Shown here one piece after another: positions 42,950 through 53,136 of a stretch of 64,000 bases of DNA. The notes under the pieces are model-generated. The model saw only the letters and a program-made list of their open reading frames with translations. It was not told the origin of the DNA and searched no databases. Position 1 is the stretch's first letter. Each line of letters begins with the position of its first letter. Source of the DNA: Sphingobacterium tenebrionis (GTDB lineage: Bacteria > Bacteroidota > Bacteroidia > Sphingobacteriales > Sphingobacteriaceae); contig NZ_JAYLLN010000003.1 of assembly GCF_037126265.1 (NCBI RefSeq), positions 62,001 through 126,000 of the forward strand, given 5' to 3'. The translations under genes were made by a program, and so were the position numbers.

Positions 42950-43630
42950 TCAGTCCAATTCTAAGCTCCCTCCGATGGGAAGAATGAGCAGCTCCTTATC
43001 CCTCTTGGAGAACTCTCCAATGCTTCTTGCCTGGTCGATCCGGATCAGCTCCGATGTGTCGAAATGCACTGCAAGCACTCTGTTGCATTTGATGAAATCG
43101 GATGCGATGATGGCCTCAGAAACATCCATGGTGAAATTTCCCCCAATCGGAAATACGGCCAGATCTATTTGAAAGAACTCAGGGATCAATTTCATTTCGG
43201 CAGTCAGGCTGGTATCTCCCGATATATAGATCGTGCTCAGCGGACCAGAGAGTATGAAACCGGCCGCTGTTCCTCCGTAGGAACCGTCCAAAAAACTTGA
43301 GGAATGGGATGCGGGGACCATCTTTAGGGTTCCGAAGGGGAACTCCCAACTTCCGCCGACCCCCATGGGGTGGCCCTTGATGCCCTTTTGAGCATAGTGG
43401 TTTACGATCTCAAAATTCGATATCAGGGTTGCTCCGGTCTTCTCTGCAAAGAATTCCAGATCCAGGGTATGGTCATAGTGGGCATGGGTCACCAGGATAT
43501 AATCCGCACGGATCGCATCAATGTCGATATGGGAGGCCTGGGGGTTCTGACGGATGAACGGATCGATCAAAAGATGTGTATCGTCAATCTGGATCCCAAG
43601 GCAGGAATGGCCATAGAAGGTTATTTTCAT
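42950..43630 (-). CDS. UPF0173-type metallo-beta-lactamase-fold hydrolase
   Basis: A 226-residue cytoplasmic metal-dependent hydrolase. N-terminal 'MKITFYGHSCLGIQI' and metal-binding THAHYDH at 48-54 define the family; further ligands in 'ASHSS' and 'SGDTSL', and a late His in 'AVHFDTSE'. UPF0173 members have an unassigned substrate. Monocistronic or followed by the LuxR-PAS gene 51 bases on. Confidence 0.93.
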   Translation of the reverse strand: MKITFYGHSCLGIQIDDTHLLIDPFIRQNPQASHIDIDAIRADYILVTHAHYDHTLDLEFFAEKTGATLISNFEIVNHYAQKGIKGHPMGVGGSWEFPFGTLKMVPASHSSSFLDGSYGGTAAGFILSGPLSTIYISGDTSLTAEMKLIPEFFQIDLAVFPIGGNFTMDVSEAIIASDFIKCNRVLAVHFDTSELIRIDQARSIGEFSKRDKELLILPIGGSLELD

Positions 43631-43888
43631 AGGTATGGTGGTTATGGGTGCCTGATCCCCAGGGAGGGCACATTTGGTTATTTATGCCAATATACGTTTT
43701 TTTGGGCAATACAGGAGTTTATGAGAGAAAAAATTGGACTCGGTAGGAAGATCCCAGAATTCCAGCCTATCATCCAATGACCGCTGGCAGGAACATGGTG
43801 CCACACCGGAGACAGTTCGGGGGTGGTAAAGGATGGTTTCTGCCAGCCCTTTGAATTCTGGGGGCAGATTGGACGGTAGTCTAAATAA

Positions 43889-43920
43889 CATGGTCCGGAC
43901 AAATGGGATCCCGGACCATG
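43889..43920 (-). terminator. Terminator of ndk
   Basis: CATGGTCCGG and CCGGACCATG form a perfect 10-bp stem with a 12-base loop, 22 bases after the ndk stop; minus-strand tail TTATTTAG. Confidence 0.65.
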
Positions 43921-43941
43921 GATGTAAGATGTAAGGATTGT

Positions 43942-44361
43942 CTAGAACCTCTCGAACATTGAAAAGAAAAAGTTTCCCTCGATGGCCGCATTTTCGTCAG
44001 AGTCCGAACCGTGGACTGCGTTGGCATCGATCGATTTTGCATATTTGTTACGGATCGTGCCTTCAACCGCTTTTGAAGGGTCGGTTGCACCGATCAAGGT
44101 ACGGAAGTCCTCAACAGCGTTCTCTTTTTCAAGGATGGCAGCTACGATAGGCCCCGAGGTCATGAACCTGACCAGTTCCCCATAGAAAGGACGCTCCCTG
44201 TGCACTCCGTAAAAATTACCAGCAGTCTCTTCGTTTAATTGGATGTACTTCATTGCTACGATCTTGAATCCACCTGCGATAATGTCGTTCAGGATAGCCC
44301 CAATGTGACCATTTGCTACTGCATCTGGTTTGATCATTGTGAAAGTTCTATTAGTTGCCAT
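43942..44361 (-). CDS. ndk: Nucleoside-diphosphate kinase
   Basis: A 139-residue enzyme transferring the terminal phosphate between nucleoside tri- and diphosphates through phospho-His. 'TMIKPDAVANGHIG' at the N-terminus binds nucleotide, catalytic His 117 lies in 'NAVHGSDS'. Length and all motifs are normal. Divergent from ispH, 83 bases apart, with its own TATATTTG promoter on the minus strand. Confidence 0.97.
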   Translation of the reverse strand: MATNRTFTMIKPDAVANGHIGAILNDIIAGGFKIVAMKYIQLNEETAGNFYGVHRERPFYGELVRFMTSGPIVAAILEKENAVEDFRTLIGATDPSKAVEGTIRNKYAKSIDANAVHGSDSDENAAIEGNFFFSMFERF

Positions 44362-44381
44362 ATAAAATAAAAAAATTTTTG

Positions 44382-44440
44382 CAAATATAATGAAATAGTC
44401 TTTAGGATAAAGCGTTTAGTAAAGAGTTTACCTATCTTTG
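44382..44440. promoter_or_regulatory. Divergent promoters of ndk and ispH
   Basis: Minus strand TATATTTG (44389-44382) for ndk and plus strand TATCTTTG (44433-44440) for ispH, both exact TAnnTTTG matches. The ispH element ends 4 bases before its ATG, implying a leaderless or nearly leaderless transcript. -33 elements are only approximate. Confidence 0.6.
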
Positions 44441-44444
44441 TACT

Positions 44445-45293
44445 ATGGCTAAGAATTTACAGGTTACGATCGATAAGGAATCAGGTTTCTGTTTTGGGGT
44501 GGTTTATGCCATAGATATGGCCGAGGAGATCCTTGACCAGCAGGGGTATCTGTATTGCTTGGGAGATATCGTACATAACGATGAAGAGGTGGCCCGTCTG
44601 AAGGCCAAAGGCCTCCGGATCATTGCCCATGGAGATCTTCAGGGACTTCAGAACGAAAAGGTGTTGATCCGCGCCCATGGAGAGGCTCCGGAAACATATA
44701 AGATCGCCCTGGAGAACAATATTACGCTGATCGATGCTTCCTGCCCGGTCGTCCTTAAGTTACAGAACCGGATCAAGACCTCCCATGATGATCGGGAGAA
44801 GATTCTTATCTTCGGGAAGCATGGCCATGCAGAGGTGATCGGATTATCGGGGCAGACCAATAATGAAGCCATTGTATTCCAGGATATTGATGAGCTGGAT
44901 AATGTAGAGCTGCCGCCCAGTTTCACCCTGTACAGCCAGACCACCAAAAGTGTGGATAGGTTCTATGCCATAAAGGATGAACTGCTCAGGCGCGGTTACC
45001 AGGTGAAGGCCAATGATACCATCTGCCGCCAGGTTTCCAACCGGTACGAAGATCTCGGGACATTTGCACAACAGTACGATAAGATAATCTTTGTCTCGGG
45101 TAAGAAATCATCCAATGGAAAAGTGCTGTTCGATGTCTGCAGACAGGTCAACCCGAATACGGTTTTCATCTCAGATCCCGCAGAATTGGAGCCAGGTCTG
45201 TTCAGTGACAATCAGACCGTCGGGGTCTGCGGAGCGACATCTACGCCAATGTGGTTGATGAAGAAGGTAAAGGAGACCATCGAATCCTATTAG
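44445..45293 (+). CDS. ispH: 4-hydroxy-3-methylbut-2-enyl diphosphate reductase
   Basis: A 282-residue Fe-S enzyme catalysing the last step of the MEP isoprenoid pathway (HMBPP to IPP/DMAPP). Three cluster Cys are seen: Cys 16 in 'GFCFGVVYAI', 'DASCPVVLKL' and 'DTICRQVSNR'; substrate-binding 'IRAHGEAPE' and 'CGATSTP' blocks are present. Full length, intact. Monocistronic, 140 bases before hemH. Confidence 0.97.
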   Translation: MAKNLQVTIDKESGFCFGVVYAIDMAEEILDQQGYLYCLGDIVHNDEEVARLKAKGLRIIAHGDLQGLQNEKVLIRAHGEAPETYKIALENNITLIDASCPVVLKLQNRIKTSHDDREKILIFGKHGHAEVIGLSGQTNNEAIVFQDIDELDNVELPPSFTLYSQTTKSVDRFYAIKDELLRRGYQVKANDTICRQVSNRYEDLGTFAQQYDKIIFVSGKKSSNGKVLFDVCRQVNPNTVFISDPAELEPGLFSDNQTVGVCGATSTPMWLMKKVKETIESY

Positions 45294-45430
45294 CGAAGAA
45301 TTTCCATCCGTATTATCTCCATCATGGTTCTGGGATATCGTCATCGGAATATAATAATACAGGGCAATCTCGCTTTATCCTTGCCATATAGGCCACATTT
45401 GCCCTAATTTGTCGTAGTTTTGTGTTAATA

Positions 45431-46465
45431 ATGAGTAAAAAGGCTAAAAAGGGAGTTTTATTGGTGCAATTGGGTACCCCCAATGCACCCACAACGGGCG
45501 AAGTTCGCAAGTATCTAACAGAGTTTCTGATGGATCCTAGGGTAATGGATATACCCTACATTTCACGTTCATTGCTGGTCAAGGGGATCATCGTGCCAAG
45601 AAGGGCACCCAGATCCGCGGATACCTATTCCACCATCTGGTGTGAGAAAACCGGATCACCGTTGATGAGGTACAGTTTGGACCAACAAAAGATGCTGCAG
45701 GCCGATCTGGGTGAAGAATATCATGTGGAACTGGCCATGCGCTATCAGGAGCCTTCCATTCCCAAGGCAATGAAGAACCTGGAAGGGATGTTCTTGGAGT
45801 CTTTGACGGTTATCCCCCTGTTCCCACAATATGCATCAGCTACCACCGGTTCGGTTATTGACCGGGTGATGGAACTGATGCGAAGTTGGCAATACTTTCC
45901 CAAATTGAATTTCGTCAGTAGCTATTGCGAGGATCCTTTGATGGTGGAGGTCATATCAGACCATGCACGGTACCATGACCTGCAGAGGTTTGACCACTTT
46001 TTATTCAGCTACCACGGATTGCCTGTAAGGCAATTGGCCAAGATCGACCCGAAAAAGGAACTCAGCTGTCCTGATTTTGGTTGTGAAAGCTGCAAAAAGG
46101 AAACAAAACCGTTCTGTTATCTGTCCCAATGTTATGCCACCACCAGAGCTGTGGTTGCTAAACTGGGTATCCCAGAGGGAAAATATACCGTTTGTTTCCA
46201 ATCACGGTTGGGCAAGACACCTTGGATACAGCCTTATACATCAGATTCTTTGCATGAACTGGCCAAATCAGGAAAGAAGAGAATACTGGTTTTTTCACCA
46301 GCTTTTGTGGCAGACTGTATAGAGACCCTTGATGAGATCAAAGTGGAATATGCCAAAGAGTTCAAGGAATCCGGTGGCCAGGAAGTAGAAATGGTGGAGA
46401 GTTTGAACAATAATCCAAAATGGATTACGGCGTTGAAAAAAATGGTGCTGGAAAACGGAAATTAA
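45431..46465 (+). CDS. hemH: Ferrochelatase
   Basis: A 344-residue enzyme inserting Fe2+ into protoporphyrin IX. 'GVLLVQLGTPNAPTTGEV' start block, 'YHGLPVRQ' with the catalytic His, and 'QSRLGKTPWIQPYTSD' near the C-terminus. The four Cys in 'CPDFGCESCKKETKPFC' are similar to [2Fe-2S]-binding or variant ferrochelatases. Start ATG 45431 rather than the GTG three codons earlier; a TAGTTTTG -7-like element sits at 45415-45422, so the leader is minimal. Followed after 3 bases by a metallophosphoesterase gene. Confidence 0.96.
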   Translation: MSKKAKKGVLLVQLGTPNAPTTGEVRKYLTEFLMDPRVMDIPYISRSLLVKGIIVPRRAPRSADTYSTIWCEKTGSPLMRYSLDQQKMLQADLGEEYHVELAMRYQEPSIPKAMKNLEGMFLESLTVIPLFPQYASATTGSVIDRVMELMRSWQYFPKLNFVSSYCEDPLMVEVISDHARYHDLQRFDHFLFSYHGLPVRQLAKIDPKKELSCPDFGCESCKKETKPFCYLSQCYATTRAVVAKLGIPEGKYTVCFQSRLGKTPWIQPYTSDSLHELAKSGKKRILVFSPAFVADCIETLDEIKVEYAKEFKESGGQEVEMVESLNNNPKWITALKKMVLENGN

Positions 46466-46468
46466 TAG

Positions 46469-47725
46469 ATGTTAAAGTTAAACGCGGTCATATTATTCCT
46501 CTTGGACTTTTATATATTTTTTGCCCTGCGGGCAACAAAAATCAAGTTCATGCGTACCAGATGGTTTACGATCCTATGGTGGGGATATTCCCTTATCCTA
46601 TTGGTCGGTCTCTATATTTCCTTTGCATATTCCATCCCACTGATGGTCCGTTCCATCATACTTGTTGCCTTCTTCATCACGGCGGTGAGCAAATTTATCT
46701 ATGCAGTGGTTCTTGTCATCGATGATCTGCGAAGGGGGGGGATATGGGTTTCGCGCCTATTCTCGGGTAGGAAAGGACAGAATCTGCAAGAAAGGCTCGA
46801 GGAGTTGGAGGAACCTCTCCCCGAGGTCCCAAAAAAAGGCATCTCACGATCTGATTTTCTGCTGAAATCCGGGATCATAGTGGCGGCATTACCGATGGTC
46901 CCATTGGCCTGGGGGGTAATCTCTACAGCATATGACTATCGCATAAGGCGCCAACGATTAATCCTTCCGAATCTTCCCAAAGAGTTCCATGGTCTAAGGA
47001 TCGGCCAGATCTCCGATGTACATTCGGGCTCATTCTATAATAAAAAAGCTGTTCTGGGCGGTGTCGAGATGCTATTGCAGGAAAAGCCGGATGCCATATT
47101 CTTTACCGGGGATCTGGTGAACAACGTAGCGAATGAAATGCGTGATTACCAGGATATCTTCAGTAGGGTCAAGGCCCCATTGGGTGTTTTCTCCACCCTT
47201 GGCAACCATGACTATGGCGATTATTTCTATGGTCCGACGGATTCTCCAGCGAAACGTAAGAACCTTCAGGATGTCATCGAAACCCATAAAGTGATGGGTT
47301 GGGATCTGCTTATGGATGAAAACCGGACATTGAAAGCGGGGAACGAGGAGATTGCTATTGTAGGTGTCCAGAACTGGGGTACGGGACGTTTTCCCAAAAA
47401 AGGCGACCTACGGAAGGCTTTGGTCGGCACGGAAGATAAGGCCGTGAAATTATTGTTGTCGCATGATCCATCCCATTGGCGTGCGCAGGTATTGGATACA
47501 GATATTGACGCTATGTTTGCAGGCCATACCCATGGAATGCAGTTCGGTGTACGTGGGGAGAACTTCCAATGGAGTCCTGCCAAATATATTTATAAGGAAT
47601 GGGCGGGCCTTTACAGAGAAGGCAATTCACAACTCTACGTAAATACTGGATTTGGTTTCCTAGGATACCCTGGGAGGGTAGGTATAGCCCCTGAGATAAC
47701 TATTTTTGAACTTCTTCGGGCATAG
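46469..47725 (+). CDS. Membrane-anchored metallophosphoesterase
   Basis: A 418-residue protein. Four hydrophobic helices in the first 90 residues and another at about 130-150 ('SDFLLKSGIIVAALPMVPLA' resembles a Tat-like anchor), then a calcineurin-like catalytic domain: 'ISDVHSGS', 'FTGDLVNN', 'TLGNHDYGDY', 'LLSHDPSHW' and 'AGHTHGMQFG' supply the metal-binding Asp/His/Asn residues. Similar to YkuE-type phosphodiesterases acting on lipids or cell-wall precursors; substrate unknown. In an operon with hemH. Confidence 0.9.
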   Translation: MLKLNAVILFLLDFYIFFALRATKIKFMRTRWFTILWWGYSLILLVGLYISFAYSIPLMVRSIILVAFFITAVSKFIYAVVLVIDDLRRGGIWVSRLFSGRKGQNLQERLEELEEPLPEVPKKGISRSDFLLKSGIIVAALPMVPLAWGVISTAYDYRIRRQRLILPNLPKEFHGLRIGQISDVHSGSFYNKKAVLGGVEMLLQEKPDAIFFTGDLVNNVANEMRDYQDIFSRVKAPLGVFSTLGNHDYGDYFYGPTDSPAKRKNLQDVIETHKVMGWDLLMDENRTLKAGNEEIAIVGVQNWGTGRFPKKGDLRKALVGTEDKAVKLLLSHDPSHWRAQVLDTDIDAMFAGHTHGMQFGVRGENFQWSPAKYIYKEWAGLYREGNSQLYVNTGFGFLGYPGRVGIAPEITIFELLRA

Positions 47726-48010
47726 GCCGATATTTCTGGAATCTGCCCCCCACCCATATTTCTTGATACGGGTTTCAGATCTTTGGATCCCCTTTTGCCG
47801 TATGGATATGGCAAGACTGTGGGCATTTTGGTCATCCCTGCCCTAGATGACCCATTCGTTGTCCTCGGAACATATACCCTCCCCATTTTTGCTCTTCCCT
47901 TGAGATCGAACTGACCAGAAGTTGGCGGTTTGGACAGTTGCAACTAGAATTGGTACGCGTCTGCCTGGGCAATTTAACCCAAATCGGCACTCAATGGGAC
48001 ACTTTATCCA
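47726..48010. other. Intergenic stretch
   Basis: About 285 bases; no gene recognised. Ends at the promoter-like elements of the signalling operon. Confidence 0.4.
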
Positions 48011-48039
48011 TTGTTTTTGGAAATAACTTACTATTTTTG
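48011..48039 (+). promoter_or_regulatory. Promoter of the signalling operon
   Basis: TTG (48011-48013) and the -7 element TATTTTTG (48032-48039), spacing 18, 25 bases before the ATG at 48064. Confidence 0.4.
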
Positions 48040-48063
48040 GTCCTGCACATCAAACCGGTTGCC

Positions 48064-49548
48064 ATGATACTTATAGTGGATGATATCCAGGAGAATATTT
48101 TTTCGTTGAAGAGGCTTCTTGAATCCAAGGGCTATCAGACAGATTCTGCGCCATCAGGGGAAGAAGCGCTGAAATTGGCAATCAGGAACAATTATGTGCT
48201 GATAATCATGGATGTGCAGATGCCTGATATGGATGGCTTCGAGGTAGCAGAGACCCTCAAGGGGCTCAATAGGACAAAGGACATCCCGATTATTTTCCTT
48301 ACGGCGGTTAATCGCGATAAGAGTTTTATTGCCAAAGGCTACCAGAGTGGAGGGATAGACTATGTGACCAAACCGATCGATCCGGAGATACTTCTGTTGA
48401 AGGTTGGTACATTCTACCGGCTATACGAGCAGAACCAGATGCTCATCAATACAAAGGAGGCCCTTAGGCATGAGGTGGAAGTGAGAAAACGTGCCGAGCA
48501 GAATCTCTTGAACAGATCTGAATACCTGCAGGGGATCCTTGAATCCATTCCCCAGATCGCCTTCACCACCGACAGATCGGGCACGATCGAATTCACCAAC
48601 CAGAAGTGGTACGATTACTCGACCTCCCAAACGGAGTTTCCCCAGGGATGGCCCGGGGAGAGTTGTTATCTTGCCGAATGGCTGGGAAGAACCTATGTCG
48701 GTGAAACATACCAAAGGGAAGTTCGGATCAAGAATCTAATTTCCGATGAATTCCGGTACCATCTTTTGAGGATCACTCCGGTGAATCTACCCGGTGGGGA
48801 ATTTAATTGGGTAGGGACCTTTACAGATATTGAGGACCATAAAAGGATAGAGAAGAAAAAGGATGCCTTTATCAGTATCGCATCCCATGAGCTAAAAACA
48901 CCGCTCACCGGGATCCGGGCATACGCCCAACTGGCAGAAAGAAGCCTTAAGGATTCCCAGGACACCAAAGCCTATGGATTTGTTAAGAAAACTCTGGAGC
49001 AATCCGAAAGGCTCAATGCCCTTGTTACTGATCTGCTTGATGTAGCGAACATTGAGGAAGGTAGGATCAAACTGAGGAAAAAATTTTTTGATCTGGAAAA
49101 AGTCATCGAAAATGTTTGCATGGGCGTAGTGCAATCCTACCCGCAGCGTAGTGTAGAGATCACCAGGCATGGGGAACCACTTAAGGAAAAGATCTTGGGT
49201 GACCAGATCAGGATCGAACAGGTGCTCAACAATTTTCTGGGCAACGCGGTAAAATATGCTCCCAACCATGACCGGGTGGAACTATCCACCGAGATCTCAG
49301 ATGGGGAGCTGAAGATAAGCGTGACCGACCGTGGAATTGGAATCCCGCCGGAAAAACTACCCTATGTATTCAATAAGTTTTACAGGGTGGAGGAATCCTC
49401 GGTAAAATTCCAGGGCCTTGGCCTGGGGCTTTTCATCTGCCAGGAGATCATTCAGGGCCACGGAGGAATTTGTGGCGTTGAAAGTACACCGGGGCTCGGC
49501 AGTACGTTTTATTTTAAGATCCCTTTAATATATGACAATGAACAATAG
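48064..49548 (+). CDS. Receiver-PAS-histidine kinase
   Basis: A 494-residue cytoplasmic hybrid kinase with an N-terminal receiver (1-120; D6-D7, phosphoacceptor D50, 'TAVNRDKSF', 'VTKPIDPE'), a PAS domain (about 150-260, 'QIAFTTDRSGTIEFTNQKWY'), and a HisKA-HATPase kinase: H-box 'SIASHELKTPLTGIRAYAQL' with His near 275, N-box 'NFLGNAVKYAP', G1/G2 'DRGIGIPPE' and 'GLGLGLFICQEII'. Start ATG 48064 begins the receiver directly. Reverse-order hybrids receive phosphate from another kinase, here probably the next gene, which it overlaps by 17 bases. Confidence 0.92.
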   Translation: MILIVDDIQENIFSLKRLLESKGYQTDSAPSGEEALKLAIRNNYVLIIMDVQMPDMDGFEVAETLKGLNRTKDIPIIFLTAVNRDKSFIAKGYQSGGIDYVTKPIDPEILLLKVGTFYRLYEQNQMLINTKEALRHEVEVRKRAEQNLLNRSEYLQGILESIPQIAFTTDRSGTIEFTNQKWYDYSTSQTEFPQGWPGESCYLAEWLGRTYVGETYQREVRIKNLISDEFRYHLLRITPVNLPGGEFNWVGTFTDIEDHKRIEKKKDAFISIASHELKTPLTGIRAYAQLAERSLKDSQDTKAYGFVKKTLEQSERLNALVTDLLDVANIEEGRIKLRKKFFDLEKVIENVCMGVVQSYPQRSVEITRHGEPLKEKILGDQIRIEQVLNNFLGNAVKYAPNHDRVELSTEISDGELKISVTDRGIGIPPEKLPYVFNKFYRVEESSVKFQGLGLGLFICQEIIQGHGGICGVESTPGLGSTFYFKIPLIYDNEQ

Positions 49549-52500
49549 GAAACTCTTCAATCTTCAATTGGGTTTTGCCTTTTCGGTGCTGGTTATGATC
49601 AGCTGTTCGGTAATAACATACCTGAGCCTAAAGGACCAGCAGGCCAATAAATCCCTCGTGGACCGAACAAAATATACCATAGTCTCCATGAACCAGATCC
49701 TATTGGACCTCCAGAATGCGGAAACGGGCCAGCGGGGCTATCTTCTGACAGGGGATCCCAAATACCTTGCCCCATACAAAAGGAGCAAGGACTCGCTATT
49801 GATAAACATCGAACAGGCAGGGGCCTTTTTTTCGGATAGGGACCTCCAGAAACAGCGTTTCGATTCCTTAGGTGATATTGCCAGGAAACGGATGGACATC
49901 TTGGACCAGGTCATGGACCAGAAGGTCCGAGGCGATGCCCAGTGGATGACGACCTTGGGAAAGGGAAGATCGCTGATGGATTCATCCAGGAGAATCATAG
50001 GCGACATAATTTCCAGGGAAGAGGCTGTACTTGAGGATCATAGCCGTAAACTCGAATCCTCCTCCAAAAGCACGGGGGCCTTCATTATCGTGGCATCCAT
50101 GCTCTCGCTGATCATCACAGGGCTACTTTTCTGGAGATTGAGGGCGGATCTTTCCAAAAGGAACCTCCTGCAGTTACAGTTAATTGAGAAAGATAGGGAG
50201 ATCAGTGGTCGGATCAACAGTATAAAGGAGATCGCAAACAGGATATCCCATGGACAGTACGATCTGAGTGTGCAGGACTTCAACCAGGATGATCTTGGCA
50301 ACCTTGCAGAATCCATCTCGCGGATGACCCAGTCCCTTAAGGCCTCCTTTGATGAACTGAAGGAAAGTCAGTGGAAAAAGACAGGCTTGGCCACCTTAGG
50401 TCAGCATATAATGGGTAATCTTACCTTTCAGGAACTATCGCAGAGGGTCCTTGCATTCCTAATGGATTATCTGGAATGTTCCAACGGAAGTCTATACCTT
50501 TTCAATAGGGGAACATTGGACCTGGTGCATTCTGCCGGGATGGACGGGGAGATTAGGGACTCCTTCATTCCCGGGCAGGGGATCATTGGACAGGTCTTCT
50601 CGGAGGGTCGGACCCGGTTGGTATCCGGGCTGGAAGATCCCTCGCGAAACTTTATTTCCTTTTCCCAGGGAAACCTTCCTGTTGAACAGATATTGGTCAT
50701 ACCCATACTCCATGAGGGAAGAGCGGTGTCGGTCATCGAATTGGGAAAGTTGGGGCCATTCAGACCAAATGCCCTTGATCTGGTGGAGATGGTGAATTCG
50801 AGTATCGGACTGGCCTTTGCTGCGGCAGAGAACAGGAAAAGGATCCAGGACCTACTGGAGGAGACCCAGGCCCAAACCGAAGAACTCCAGGTTCAGCAGG
50901 TGGAGCTCGAGAACCTGAATACCGAACTGGAAGCGCAGGCCACAAAGCTCAGGGTCTCTGAAGAGGAACTGCGTGTACAGCAGGAAGAACTGATAAACTT
51001 TAACCAGGAACTCGAGCAGCGAAGTACGATGCTCGAAGAAAGGAACCAAAGGATCGCGGTACAGAATATGGAGATCAAGGAACGTGCCGAGGCACTTGCC
51101 ATGAGTACCAGGTACAAATCCGAGTTCCTTGCGAATATGTCGCACGAACTGCGCACACCATTGAATTCCATATTGCTTCTCTCGAAGATCCTTTCGGAGA
51201 ATGAACAGGGCAACCTGGATGAAGAACAGATGGAATCCTGTAAGGTGATCTGGACATCTGGCTCTAGTCTTCTGAACCTGATCGATGAGATCCTCGACCT
51301 TTCCAAGATCGAAGCGGGGAAGATGCAGCTGGAAATCCGCCAGGTGGATATCCCTTCACTGAGCAGGGATATCAAGGGTATGTTCGACCCTCTATTCAAG
51401 GATAAGGGGGTAGACCTGAAGATCGATTACAACATTCAGGAGGTTGGCCTGTCATCCTTCCATTCCGACCGATTGCGATTGGAGCAGATACTCCGGAACC
51501 TTATTTCCAATGCCCTAAAATTTACCCATCAAGGAACTGTTTCCATCCAGGTTTCCTCCTCGGAGAAAGAGGTCACTTTTAGGGTCCGGGATACCGGCAT
51601 TGGAATTCCGGTGGAAAAGCAGAAGATCATATTCGATGCTTTCCAGCAGGCCGACGGTTCGACCAAAAGGAAATATGGAGGAACAGGTCTCGGTCTGTCC
51701 ATCAGTAAGGAGCTTGCCAAACTCTTGGGAGGGGACCTGAGTGTCGAGAGCGTAGAGAATCAGGGGAGTACATTTACCCTTCGTCTCCCGCTGGACCTAT
51801 CCATGGATACAGGCAGTCCCGATGAAGGTCCCATTGCGAAACCAGAGATCCAGGAGCCCCTACAAAATTTGCCGGTAACTCCCCCTGAAGGGTTCGATCT
51901 GGCCGCTTTACCCGAACCTGTCGCCGACGATAGGTATTCCGTGGGCCAAGGCGGCAGGTTCCTTCTGATTGTTGAGGATGATATAGGTTTTGCCAAGGCA
52001 CTATTGGATTATTCACGTAAGAACGGCTATATGGGGATCGTTGTTACTCAAGGTGATCACGTCCTTCCCATAGCGGTCAACCTAATGCCGGTTTGCATTC
52101 TACTGGATATCCAACTTCCGGTAATGGATGGCTGGCAGGTGTTGGAACAGCTCAAGGGAACTCCATCCACTAGGCATATCCCGGTGCATATGATGAGTTC
52201 ACAGGAGGCCAGGAAAGAGAGCCTCAGAAAGGGCGCCATCGATTTCATCAACAAGCCGATCGCCTTCCAACAGATGCGCGGCATGTTCACGACAATTGAG
52301 AGGGCATTGGAAAAGGGCAGCCAGAAGGTTCTGATAATAGAGGAAAACCCTAAACATGCCCAAGCACTCGCCTATTTCCTGGATAACTTCAATATCGTAT
52401 CGGAAATAAGGGACAATGTTAAGGACAGCGTAGACTCACTTACCCAAGGAAATGCAGATTGTGTGATCCTGGACATGGGAATTCCCGATAGGATAGGTTA

Positions 52501-53125
52501 TGAGGCACTGGAAGCGATAAAAAGCGTCAAGGGATTGGAGAGCCTTCCGATCATTGTCTTCACGGGAAAGAACCTCTCCAGCAAGGAGGAGCTAAGGATC
52601 AGGGGCTATGCAGATTCGGTTGTGGTTAAAACCGCACAGTCCTACCAGAGGCTTCTTGATGAGGTAAGTCTTTTTCTGCACCTGATAGATGAAAAACCAA
52701 ATGACCAAGCCCTTCGCAAGAAAGCCTATGGCTCATTGGGTGAGGTACTCAACAATAAGAAGGTACTGATCGCGGATGACGACATCCGAAATATCTACTC
52801 CCTTACCAGAGCGCTCGAAAGGTTCCAAATGGAAGTGTTCTCTGCACTTGACGGTAAGGAGGCGCTGGAGGCCCTAGAGCTCCATCCGGAGATCGATATC
52901 GTTCTCATGGATATGATGATGCCCAATCTTGATGGATACGAAACCATCAGTAAATTGCGCAAAGATAGGAGGTTCTCGGATCTACCTGTAATAGCAGTAA
53001 CCGCCAAGGCCATGTCCGGGGACAGGGAAAGATGCATTGCGGTTGGAGCCTCGGACTATATCTCCAAACCCGTGGATGTTGATCAGTTGATATCCCTATT
53101 AAGGGTATGGATGTACGCCAGTTAA
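49532..53125 (+). CDS. CHASE3-HAMP-GAF hybrid histidine kinase with three receivers
   Basis: A 1197-residue membrane protein: helix at 10-30, CHASE3 sensor domain ('LDLQNAETGQRGYLLTGDPK'), second helix near 185-205, HAMP (about 225-275), GAF (about 290-425), long coiled coil (430-530), kinase core with H-box 'FLANMSHELRTPLNSILLLS' (His near 537) and 'DTGIGIP'/'GTGLGLSISKEL', then receivers at about 810-925, 933-1050 and 1078-1195. The second receiver lacks the full acidic pair ('IIEENPK') but keeps 'VILDMGIPD'. This is a large phosphorelay hub. Followed by a free receiver after 11 bases. Confidence 0.94.
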   Translation: MTMNNRKLFNLQLGFAFSVLVMISCSVITYLSLKDQQANKSLVDRTKYTIVSMNQILLDLQNAETGQRGYLLTGDPKYLAPYKRSKDSLLINIEQAGAFFSDRDLQKQRFDSLGDIARKRMDILDQVMDQKVRGDAQWMTTLGKGRSLMDSSRRIIGDIISREEAVLEDHSRKLESSSKSTGAFIIVASMLSLIITGLLFWRLRADLSKRNLLQLQLIEKDREISGRINSIKEIANRISHGQYDLSVQDFNQDDLGNLAESISRMTQSLKASFDELKESQWKKTGLATLGQHIMGNLTFQELSQRVLAFLMDYLECSNGSLYLFNRGTLDLVHSAGMDGEIRDSFIPGQGIIGQVFSEGRTRLVSGLEDPSRNFISFSQGNLPVEQILVIPILHEGRAVSVIELGKLGPFRPNALDLVEMVNSSIGLAFAAAENRKRIQDLLEETQAQTEELQVQQVELENLNTELEAQATKLRVSEEELRVQQEELINFNQELEQRSTMLEERNQRIAVQNMEIKERAEALAMSTRYKSEFLANMSHELRTPLNSILLLSKILSENEQGNLDEEQMESCKVIWTSGSSLLNLIDEILDLSKIEAGKMQLEIRQVDIPSLSRDIKGMFDPLFKDKGVDLKIDYNIQEVGLSSFHSDRLRLEQILRNLISNALKFTHQGTVSIQVSSSEKEVTFRVRDTGIGIPVEKQKIIFDAFQQADGSTKRKYGGTGLGLSISKELAKLLGGDLSVESVENQGSTFTLRLPLDLSMDTGSPDEGPIAKPEIQEPLQNLPVTPPEGFDLAALPEPVADDRYSVGQGGRFLLIVEDDIGFAKALLDYSRKNGYMGIVVTQGDHVLPIAVNLMPVCILLDIQLPVMDGWQVLEQLKGTPSTRHIPVHMMSSQEARKESLRKGAIDFINKPIAFQQMRGMFTTIERALEKGSQKVLIIEENPKHAQALAYFLDNFNIVSEIRDNVKDSVDSLTQGNADCVILDMGIPDRIGYEALEAIKSVKGLESLPIIVFTGKNLSSKEELRIRGYADSVVVKTAQSYQRLLDEVSLFLHLIDEKPNDQALRKKAYGSLGEVLNNKKVLIADDDIRNIYSLTRALERFQMEVFSALDGKEALEALELHPEIDIVLMDMMMPNLDGYETISKLRKDRRFSDLPVIAVTAKAMSGDRERCIAVGASDYISKPVDVDQLISLLRVWMYAS

Positions 53126-53136
53126 AAAAATGAAAC

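Noticed and set aside
50893..51399. 168-codon minus frame opposite the hybrid kinase
   Set aside because: Ser-rich mirror of the coiled coil and H-box region; shadow.
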